A stretch of 10,677 nucleotides of DNA, taken from Clostridiales bacterium (GTDB taxonomy: Bacteria; Bacillota; Clostridia; Oscillospirales; Butyricicoccaceae). Below the pieces are notes generated by a model, which saw only the letters and a list, made by a program, of their open reading frames with translations, had not been told where the DNA came from and did no database searches. Made by a program: the position numbers and the translations under genes. Positions within the stretch are counted from its first letter, which is position 1; every line of letters begins with the position of its first letter. Location of the stretch: the NCBI GenBank assembly GCA_004555915.1, contig SFJM01000049.1, forward strand, positions 1 through 10,677, in the 5' to 3' direction. Of this stretch, positions 4,534 to 10,677 are shown one piece after another.

Positions 4534-6774
4534 ATGCAAATCCTGTACCATGAATCCAGCCGCACCTTCCATCTGTGCAACAACAGCATCAGCTATATCA
4601 TCAAGGTTCTGCCAAACGACCAGCTGGGAAACCTGTATTTTGGCAAGGCCATCCGTGACTGTGAATCCTTTGACCACCTGATGGAGATGAATCATCGTCC
4701 CATGACCTCCTATGTGTTTGAAGGCAATAAGACATTCTCACTCGACCACATCAAACAGGAATATCCGTCTTACGGCACCACAGACTACCGGCATCCCGCT
4801 CTGGAGATCCTGCAGCCCAATGGCAGCCGTATCACCGACTTTACGTATATCTCCCATTCGATTATCCCCGGCAAACCGGCACTGGAAAACCTGCCGGCTA
4901 CCTACACCGAGCAGGAATCTGAGGCCCAGACCCTGATTTTTCATCTGCGCGACCCGCTTCTGGGTGCAGAGCTGGATTTATACTATACCCTGTTCGCTGA
5001 CCGCCCGGTTATCGCCCGCAGCGCCCGTTTTGTGAACAACGGCAGCATGGATCTGCACCTGACCACTGCCATGAGCATGAATCTGGATCTGCCGGATTCC
5101 AATTATGACTTCGTACATTTTTCCGGCGCATGGGCACGGGAACGGCACATGAAAACCCGCCATCTGGAGGCAGGCATCCAGAGTGTGGAATCCACCCGGG
5201 GCACTTCTTCCCACAACCACAATCCCTTTATCATCCTCAAGCGCCCGGAAACCACGGAATTTTCCGGCGAAGCCATTGGCTTCAGCCTGGTATACTCCGG
5301 TAACTTTCTGGCACAGGTAGAGGTGGACAGCTGGGATACCACCCGTGTTACCATGGGCATCAATCCCTTCCAGTTCGACTGGAAGCTGGAACCGGGCGAG
5401 CATTTCCAGACCCCGGAGGCTGTCATGGTTTACTCCACCGAAGGCCTCAACGGCATGAGCCAGACCTTCCACAAGCTGTATCAGAAGCGTTTGGCACGGG
5501 GCTACTGGCGTGACCGTCCCCGTCCGATTCTGATTAACAACTGGGAAGCTACCTACTTTGATTTTACCGAAGATAAGCTGGTCAAAATCGCAGAAACTGC
5601 CAAGAATGACGGCGTGGAGCTGTTCGTTCTGGACGACGGCTGGTTCGGCGCACGCTGCAACGACTTCGCCGGTCTGGGTGACTGGGTTGCCAATCCGGAT
5701 CGTCTGGCAAACGGCATCACTGGCCTTGCGGAACGCATTGACCAGTTGGGCTTGAAGTTTGGTTTATGGTTTGAGCCGGAAATGGTCAACAAGGATTCAG
5801 ACCTGTTCCGTGCCCATCCCGACTGGCGCATCTGTACGCCAAACCGCCGGGCTTCCCATGGCCGCAATCAGTTTGTCCTGGATTTCACCCGCCAGGAGGT
5901 TGTGGATGCCATCTATGAGATGATGGCAAAGATCCTGTCCGAGGCAAAGGTATCCTACATCAAATGGGATATGAACCGCTGCATTTCTGAAGCCTTTTCC
6001 GCTTCCCTGCCGGCTGACCGTCAGGGTGAGCTGTTCCATCGCTATATTCTGGGTGTTTATCAGCTGTATGACCGTCTGACCACCCGTTTCCCTCATGTGC
6101 TGTTTGAATCCTGTTCATCCGGCGGCGGACGCTTTGATCCGGGTCTGCTGTACTACGCACCCCAGGGCTGGACAAGTGATGATTCCGATGCCATTGAGCG
6201 TCTGAAAATCCAGTACGGCACCTCCATGTGCTATCCCATCAGCAGCATCGGCGCACATGTTTCCGCCGTTCCGAATCATCAGATTTTCCGCACCACGCCC
6301 ATTGACACCCGTGCCAATGTGGCGCACTTCGGCACCTTTGGCTATGAGCTCGATTTGAACAAGCTCTCCGATGAGGAGCGGGAAAAGGTACGTGAACAGA
6401 TCAAATTCATGAAGGAATATCGTGAAGTGCTGCAGTTCGGTACATTCTACCGCCTTATCAGCCCGTTTGACAACAGCAATTTCGCTTCATGGATGGTTGT
6501 CAGCGAGGATAAGAAAACCGCACTGGTAGGTTATTATAAAATTCTCAATCAGGTCAACGCAGGCTATCACCGTGTCAAGCTGTGCGGCTTGGACCCGAAT
6601 CTTTGCTACAACGTAACGGGCTACCGTGAGAACCCTGCATCCTGTCATTATGGTGACGAGTTGATGCATGTAGGTCTGCTCACCACTGACGGCGCATCCG
6701 GTCAGCCGGATGAAAGCAAGGAGCATGTCAGTCATGATTTCGACTCCTGCATCTTTGTGCTCCGAGCACAGTAA
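4534..6774 (+). CDS. aga: GH36 α-galactosidase
   Basis: Retaining α-galactosidase (EC 3.2.1.22 type) that removes terminal α-1,6-galactose from melibiose, raffinose, stachyose and similar sugars. Its 746 aa is typical of bacterial GH36 subgroup I enzymes (AgaA/AgaB, Lactobacillus MelA). Layout: N-terminal β-supersandwich (about 1-330), TIM barrel (about 330-650), C-terminal β-domain. Visible landmarks are VLDDGWFG with D367 and D368 for substrate binding, FGLWFEPEMVN, the nucleophile D479 in YIKWDMNR, ESCSSGGGRFDPG around C527, and the acid/base D549 in WTSDDSDAIERL. The D479/D549 pair matches the AgaA pair D478/D548 with a one-residue offset. There is no signal peptide, so it should act in the cytoplasm on sugar imported by the upstream symporter. 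AAAGAGAGAGG at 4516-4525 lies 8 nt before the ATG. All catalytic motifs appear intact. Confidence 0.95.
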   Translation: MQILYHESSRTFHLCNNSISYIIKVLPNDQLGNLYFGKAIRDCESFDHLMEMNHRPMTSYVFEGNKTFSLDHIKQEYPSYGTTDYRHPALEILQPNGSRITDFTYISHSIIPGKPALENLPATYTEQESEAQTLIFHLRDPLLGAELDLYYTLFADRPVIARSARFVNNGSMDLHLTTAMSMNLDLPDSNYDFVHFSGAWARERHMKTRHLEAGIQSVESTRGTSSHNHNPFIILKRPETTEFSGEAIGFSLVYSGNFLAQVEVDSWDTTRVTMGINPFQFDWKLEPGEHFQTPEAVMVYSTEGLNGMSQTFHKLYQKRLARGYWRDRPRPILINNWEATYFDFTEDKLVKIAETAKNDGVELFVLDDGWFGARCNDFAGLGDWVANPDRLANGITGLAERIDQLGLKFGLWFEPEMVNKDSDLFRAHPDWRICTPNRRASHGRNQFVLDFTRQEVVDAIYEMMAKILSEAKVSYIKWDMNRCISEAFSASLPADRQGELFHRYILGVYQLYDRLTTRFPHVLFESCSSGGGRFDPGLLYYAPQGWTSDDSDAIERLKIQYGTSMCYPISSIGAHVSAVPNHQIFRTTPIDTRANVAHFGTFGYELDLNKLSDEEREKVREQIKFMKEYREVLQFGTFYRLISPFDNSNFASWMVVSEDKKTALVGYYKILNQVNAGYHRVKLCGLDPNLCYNVTGYRENPASCHYGDELMHVGLLTTDGASGQPDESKEHVSHDFDSCIFVLRAQ

Positions 6775-6816
6775 CAATTGCTTATCTCTCTTCTTTCTAT
6801 TTTTTCTCTCTTTTTA

Positions 6817-6856
6817 GATGCAAAACCGACACAGGAAACTGTGCCGGTCTTGCGTC
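6817..6856. terminator. Hairpin between convergent genes, probable shared terminator
   Basis: An 18-position stem (6817-6834 with 6839-6856) is capped by a GAAA tetraloop on the plus strand and lies between the α-galactosidase stop (6774) and the AraC-family stop (6858-6860, followed by a second TGA within the hairpin flank). Two A·C mismatches on the plus strand become G·U pairs on the minus strand. No U-tract follows directly on either strand; on the plus strand T7 comes only at 6867-6873. A 35-nt CT-rich tract (6781-6815) precedes it. Efficiency is uncertain. Confidence 0.6.
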
Positions 6857-6857
6857 A

Positions 6858-7736
6858 TCAAAATTGTTTTTTTCTGCGCATCTGCTCAATACTCATGTGC
6901 TGAATTTCACGGGTCGTCTTGCGGTACTGGGATGGTGTCATACCGGTTTTGAGCTTAAATGCCTTGGAAAACACCAATGGGTCACGATACCCGCACATAC
7001 TCGCAATGGTCCCGATAGGCAATGCCGTAATGGTCAGCTGTTCTTTGGCACGGGTCAGACGGAAATTGGCCAGATATTCGCTGGGCGAGGTATGCAGGAT
7101 AGTCTGGAACAACGTGGACAGGTAATTCCGGCTGATCTCCAGATGCTCTGCAATGTCCCGTACCCGGATATCCTCCGCATAGTGCTCCTGAATGTATTCC
7201 ACCGCCGTGCGTACATAATAATTCTGCTGCTCCGGATAAACCATATCCCGCTGTCTGGATAAATCCCGTGCCAGATGGGCAAAAAAGCGGTACAGCAGGG
7301 ACTCCATCTCCAGCATGTCCGGCAAATCCTCTGCCTCACAGTGCAGCATGGATTTCACCACATCCAGCAGCTGCTCCCCGCAGTCCCCATGGAAGGTGGG
7401 CATGCTCACGGTCAGTCCCATTTCCTCCAGCAGCTTTTTGGCACGGGTACCGTCAAAGCCAATCCACAGGTATGTCCATGGATCGGCTTGATCAGCTTCA
7501 TAGAACGTCATGACATTGGGTTCAATCAGAAAGCCCTGATCCTTCTCCAGTTCATAGGTCCGGCCGCCGAGCTGATATCTCCCTTTTCCCTTTAATACAT
7601 AATGCAGAATATAATTGGGACGGACCGCCGGTCCGAAGCTGTGTCCCGGCTGGCACAGGGAATACCCGCAAAAGCACAGATACAGCTCCTGATTCTGTCG
7701 TTTCCTTTCCATTGTCCGTACATAGGATTCCTCCAC
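6858..7736 (-). CDS. AraC-family transcriptional regulator (MsmR/RafR-like)
   Basis: Cytoplasmic sugar-responsive regulator of 292 aa. The N-terminal AraC-type cupin (about residues 15-95) includes YILHYVLKGKGRYQLGGRTY and GFLIEPNVMTFYEAD. A helical linker follows. The C-terminal DNA-binding domain has two HTH units, about 191-212 (RVRDIAEHLEISRNYLSTLF) and 239-262 (LPIGTIASMCGYRDPLVFSKAF), ending in the signature KTGMTPSQYRK. The start is GTG at 7736: AGGAGGG (7744-7750) sits 7 nt upstream. The ATG at 7743 abuts the RBS and is out of frame, and the next in-frame ATG is internal. The gene converges on the α-galactosidase gene and diverges from galK. Proteins of this type usually activate α-galactoside genes, and the transporter promoter lacks a -35 box, so it is the best candidate activator here. 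Confidence 0.92.
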   Translation of the reverse strand: MEESYVRTMERKRQNQELYLCFCGYSLCQPGHSFGPAVRPNYILHYVLKGKGRYQLGGRTYELEKDQGFLIEPNVMTFYEADQADPWTYLWIGFDGTRAKKLLEEMGLTVSMPTFHGDCGEQLLDVVKSMLHCEAEDLPDMLEMESLLYRFFAHLARDLSRQRDMVYPEQQNYYVRTAVEYIQEHYAEDIRVRDIAEHLEISRNYLSTLFQTILHTSPSEYLANFRLTRAKEQLTITALPIGTIASMCGYRDPLVFSKAFKLKTGMTPSQYRKTTREIQHMSIEQMRRKKQF

Positions 7737-7823
7737 CGGACATCCCTCCTATCTCCAAAATCGTTTTATTATATAGTGTAACATAAACCATGGATAAAAT
7801 CTACCTGACAAAAAACGAGGTGA
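7737..7823. promoter_or_regulatory. Divergent regulatory region between the AraC-family gene and galK
   Basis: The minus strand carries a perfect TATAAT (7773-7768) about 18 bp upstream of the AraC gene's RBS, but no good -35 at normal spacing. For galK on the plus strand I see only weak -10 candidates (TATAGT at 7772-7777, TAAAAT at 7795-7800), again without a -35. The word TAGTGTAACAT at 7774-7784 resembles the CAGTTAACAT element before the transporter, which could mean a shared regulator; the match is short. Confidence 0.4.
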
Positions 7824-9122
7824 ATGGTCTTGATTCTTTTGGAACAAGCAGAACTTACTTTACGAACCGGCGGCATGGATGCTGCCATCAGCAGCGTGTA
7901 TGGCTGCAGCATAGAGGCGGTAGATCCTTACCGCAGCCGTCTGCTGCATGTCATCGACGGCTATCGTACTGCTTTCGGACGCACGGATGAAATCGAACTG
8001 TTCAGTGCACCGGGACGTACCGAGCTGGGCGGCAACCATACCGACCACCAGCGCGGCAATGTGCTGGCTGCCAGTGTCAATCTGGATATTATTTCCTGCG
8101 CGGCACCCAATGACAGCATGGTAATCCGTATCCAGTCGGAGGGCTATCCGGCAGATGAGGTCGACCTGAGCGACCTGACGCCCCATCCGGAGGAAACCAA
8201 CCGTACCGCCGCCCTGATCCGTGGTGTTGCGGCAGCGGCACATAAGCGTGGCTTTGAAATCCGTGGCTTTGATGCCTACATGACCAGCAATGTGCTCAGC
8301 GGCTCCGGCCTGTCCTCCTCCGCGGCATATGAAACCATCATCGGCGTTATGATTAACCGTTTCTTCTGCGGCGGCGAGCTGACCGCTGTGGATATCGCAA
8401 AAATCGGACAGTATGCGGAAAATATTTACTTCGGCAAGCCCTGCGGCCTGATGGACCAGATGGCATCCTCCGTGGGCGGCATTGTGGCAATTGATTTCCA
8501 GGATGAAGCAGAGCCGAAGGTGCAGCGCATCAGCTATGACATGCATGCCAGCGAGCACTCCCTGTGTATCATTGATACCGGCGGGGACCATGCGGAGCTG
8601 ACCAGTGATTATGCCGCCATTCCCCGTGAAATGGGCGAGGTTGCCGCAGCCTTTGGCAAAACCGTCCTGCGTGATGTACCGGAAGCGGATTTTGTCCGTT
8701 CCATTCCGTCCCTGCGCCGTCAGCTGGGTGACCGTGCCGTGCTGCGTGCCATGCATTTCTTTGCGGAAACCCGCCGTGCCGTAGCGGAAAAGGAAGCACT
8801 GGAAATGGGAAACTTTGAGCGGTTCCGTCAATTGGTTCGCCGTTCCGGCCGTTCTTCCGCCATGTACCTACAGAATGTCTACACCGGTGTCAATCCGGAG
8901 CATCAGGATATGTCGATTGCACTGGCACTGGCAGAATCCATTCTGGAAGGCCGGGGTGCAGTACGTGTTCATGGCGGCGGCTTTGCCGGTACCATTCAGG
9001 CCTTTGTGCCCAATGATATGCTTATATATTTCAAAACAACCATGGAATCCGTGCTGGGCAAGGATATGTGCCATATTCTGACCATCCGCCCGGCAGGCGG
9101 CGTGGTTCTCATGGCTGAATAA
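7824..9122 (+). CDS. galK: Galactokinase
   Basis: GHMP-family kinase that phosphorylates galactose to galactose-1-phosphate, the first committed Leloir step, in the cytoplasm. It has 432 aa from the ATG at 7824. The substrate signature is APGRTELGGNHTDHQ (residues 62-76); the phosphate-binding loop is VLSGSGLSSSAA (157-168); the catalytic Asp is D211 in CGLMDQMASS; and the third motif is GGGFAGTIQAF (384-394). The usual Glu of GEHTDY, which contacts galactose, is Asn71 here. R65, H72 and D74 are kept. The start is uncertain: GAGGTG at 7817-7822 is only 1-3 nt from the ATG but well spaced (7-9 nt) from an in-frame TTG at 7830, which would give 430 aa. galE follows after 23 bp. It opens a galK-galE-galT operon. 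Confidence 0.93.
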   Translation: MVLILLEQAELTLRTGGMDAAISSVYGCSIEAVDPYRSRLLHVIDGYRTAFGRTDEIELFSAPGRTELGGNHTDHQRGNVLAASVNLDIISCAAPNDSMVIRIQSEGYPADEVDLSDLTPHPEETNRTAALIRGVAAAAHKRGFEIRGFDAYMTSNVLSGSGLSSSAAYETIIGVMINRFFCGGELTAVDIAKIGQYAENIYFGKPCGLMDQMASSVGGIVAIDFQDEAEPKVQRISYDMHASEHSLCIIDTGGDHAELTSDYAAIPREMGEVAAAFGKTVLRDVPEADFVRSIPSLRRQLGDRAVLRAMHFFAETRRAVAEKEALEMGNFERFRQLVRRSGRSSAMYLQNVYTGVNPEHQDMSIALALAESILEGRGAVRVHGGGFAGTIQAFVPNDMLIYFKTTMESVLGKDMCHILTIRPAGGVVLMAE

Positions 9123-9145
9123 ATCAACAGGGAGGAAATACTATC

Positions 9146-10135
9146 ATGGCAATTCTCGTATTAGGCGGCGCCGGTTACATCGGCTCCCATACCGTATATG
9201 AACTTATTGACGCAGGCAAACAGGTAGTCATTGCGGACAATCTGGAAACCGGACATATCGAAGCGGTTCACCCGCAGGCAAAATTCTATCAGGGGGATAT
9301 CCGTGACAGAGCATTTATTGATTCTGTTTTTGACAATGAGCAGATTGACGGCGTCATCCATTTCGCTGCCAACTCTCTGGTGGGCGAATCTATGACCAAC
9401 CCGCTGAAGTATTATGACAACAACCTGTGCGGCACCAAGGTTCTGCTGGAGTCCATGGTGGCACATGGCATCGACAAAATCGTATTCTCATCCACCGCTG
9501 CTACCTATGGTGAGCCGGAGCGGGTACCGATTCTGGAAACTGACCGCACCGAACCCACCAACTGTTATGGCGAAACCAAGCTGTCCATGGAAAAGATGTT
9601 CAAATGGACTGGTCTGGCTCATGGCCTGCGGTTTGTATCCCTGCGGTATTTCAATGCCTGTGGTGCACATGTCTCCGGCAAAATTGGCGAGGCACACAAT
9701 CCGGAATCCCATCTGATTCCGCTGATTCTGCAGGTACCCAATGGCAAGCGTGAATTTATCTCCATCTTCGGCGACGACTACGACACCAAGGACGGCACCT
9801 GCATCCGTGACTACATCCATGTGACCGACCTGGCACAGGCTCACATTCTGGCCATGGATTATCTGATGAAGGGCGGCGAAAGCAACATCTTCAATCTGGG
9901 CAACGGTGTCGGCTTTACCGTAAAGGAAGTCATTGATACTGCCCGGGAAGTTACTGGTCATCCGATTCCGGCAAAGACTACACCCCGCCGTGCAGGTGAC
10001 CCGGCACAGCTGATTGCTTCCAGTGAAAAGGCACGCACTGTACTGGGCTGGCATCCGGAGCATGCTGATCTGCGGGAAATCATCGAAACCGCATGGAACT
10101 GGCATAAAAACCATCCGAATGGCTTTGCGGACTAA
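9146..10135 (+). CDS. galE: UDP-glucose 4-epimerase
   Basis: NAD-dependent short-chain dehydrogenase/reductase-fold enzyme that interconverts UDP-galactose and UDP-glucose, recycling the UDP carrier in the Leloir pathway. Its 329 aa is normal for GalE. The Rossmann motif GGAGYIGSH is at residues 7-15, and DNLETG gives the adenosine-ribose site. The catalytic triad is T117 (in FSSTAATYG, at the Ser124 position of E. coli GalE), Y141 and K145 in NCYGETK. The C-terminal half has RYFNACGA, ESHLIPLI and the DYDTKDGTCIRDYIHVTDL block. GGGAGG at 9130-9135 supports the ATG at 9146. The gap to galK is 23 bp, and its stop overlaps the galT RBS, so the three genes are almost certainly co-transcribed. 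Confidence 0.96.
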   Translation: MAILVLGGAGYIGSHTVYELIDAGKQVVIADNLETGHIEAVHPQAKFYQGDIRDRAFIDSVFDNEQIDGVIHFAANSLVGESMTNPLKYYDNNLCGTKVLLESMVAHGIDKIVFSSTAATYGEPERVPILETDRTEPTNCYGETKLSMEKMFKWTGLAHGLRFVSLRYFNACGAHVSGKIGEAHNPESHLIPLILQVPNGKREFISIFGDDYDTKDGTCIRDYIHVTDLAQAHILAMDYLMKGGESNIFNLGNGVGFTVKEVIDTAREVTGHPIPAKTTPRRAGDPAQLIASSEKARTVLGWHPEHADLREIIETAWNWHKNHPNGFAD

Positions 10136-10145
10136 GGAGGATCAT

Positions 10146-10677
10146 ATGCTGGATTATATGAGTGTAAAAAAGCTGGTTACCTATGGCATCCGTACCGGCA
10201 TGCTGGCTCCATCCGATGAAGCATGGGCAGTCAATCAGCTGCTGGAAACCCTGCAGATGGATTCCTATGAGGAACCGCAGGAGGAGATCGGTGACATTGA
10301 TCTGCCGGAAATATTGAACCGATTATGCGACTGTGCCCTGGAAACCGGTGCGCTGACAGAAAACAGCATTGTCTATCGTGACCTGTTTGACACCAAGCTG
10401 ATGGGTGCCATTACGCCGATGCCGAGCCAGGTACAGAAAAAATTCTTTGATCTGTATGAGGAAAATCCGCAGGCAGCTACCGACTGGTACTACAAATTCA
10501 GCCAGGATACCAATTATATTCGCCGTGACCGCATTGCAAGGGATGTCAAATGGGTAGCTCCCACAGAATACGGTGATTTGGACATCACCATCAACCTGTC
10601 CAAGCCGGAAAAGGACCCGAAAGCGATTGCAGCGGCAAAAAACATGCCGGCTGCCTCCTATCCCAAGTGCCTGCTGT
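10146..10677 (+). CDS. galT: Galactose-1-phosphate uridylyltransferase, type 2 (3' partial)
   Basis: Transfers UMP from UDP-glucose to galactose-1-phosphate. The frame opens with ATG at 10146 and runs off the window after 177 codons. AAGGAGG at 10134-10140 overlaps the galE stop and lies 5 nt before the ATG. Visible segments, including YGIRTGMLAPSDEAWAVNQL, SIVYRDLFDTKLMGAITPMP, WYYKFSQDTNYIRRDRIA and the terminal ASYPKCLL, match the Firmicutes-type GalT (GalT class II), which is about 490-500 aa and differs from E. coli GalT. About a third of the protein is present, and the catalytic His region lies beyond the edge. It is the third gene of the galKET operon. Confidence 0.92.
   Translation, partial: MLDYMSVKKLVTYGIRTGMLAPSDEAWAVNQLLETLQMDSYEEPQEEIGDIDLPEILNRLCDCALETGALTENSIVYRDLFDTKLMGAITPMPSQVQKKFFDLYEENPQAATDWYYKFSQDTNYIRRDRIARDVKWVAPTEYGDLDITINLSKPEKDPKAIAAAKNMPAASYPKCLL

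Noticed and set aside
7860..8831. 323-codon frame antisense to galK
   Set aside because: Shadow frame produced by codon bias. All galactokinase motifs are on the plus strand.
1..10677. tRNA, rRNA, riboswitch, toxin-antitoxin or defence system
   Set aside because: Nothing in either strand resembles these. Apart from the IS remnant and the small gene, the coding content is a standard α-galactoside and Leloir locus.

Overview
The window is an α-galactoside (melibiose/raffinose type) uptake and galactose-catabolism locus of a Gram-positive bacterium. Strong GGAGG-type ribosome binding sites, a GH36 α-galactosidase, a GPH-family symporter without an EIIA domain, and a type-2 (Firmicutes-style) GalT point to a clostridial, probably gut-dwelling Oscillospirales/Butyricicoccaceae-like organism. 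The taxon is an inference from gene style; no marker gene is present.

Layout. (1) 1-1147: remnant of an IS3-family element. It has the end of orfA, an intact-looking -1 frameshift signal, and an orfB that loses transposase homology exactly where the third catalytic acid should be. (2) 1148-2381: a LacI-family regulator gene with its own near-consensus promoter and a strong terminator. (3) 2382-2962: a long intergenic region. It holds a probable unannotated 40-aa small gene on the minus strand (promoter, RBS, shared terminator), a cluster of GGTAAAC repeats, overlapping hairpins, and, before the transporter, a perfect 10-bp inverted repeat upstream of a promoter that lacks a -35 box. (4) 2963-6774: GPH sugar:cation symporter, then GH36 α-galactosidase, separated by a strong stem-loop without a U-tract. 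(5) 6775-6857: a hairpin between convergent genes. (6) 6858-7736: AraC-family regulator on the minus strand. (7) 7824 to the end: galK, galE and galT (cut by the window edge), tightly spaced and co-directional, divergent from the AraC gene.

How it works together (inference from families and order): the symporter imports an α-galactoside, the cytoplasmic GH36 enzyme releases galactose, and GalK, GalT and GalE feed it into glucose-1-phosphate and UDP-sugars by the Leloir pathway. The two local regulators probably sense the substrate or an intermediate. The AraC protein is the best candidate to activate the -35-less transporter promoter, and the LacI protein may repress one or more of these units.

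The protein-coding part is a well-known kind of locus. The less ordinary signals are the small minus-strand gene with its repeat-rich control region, the operator-like sites before the transporter, the complete IS3 frameshift cassette in a dead element, and an unusual galactokinase signature.
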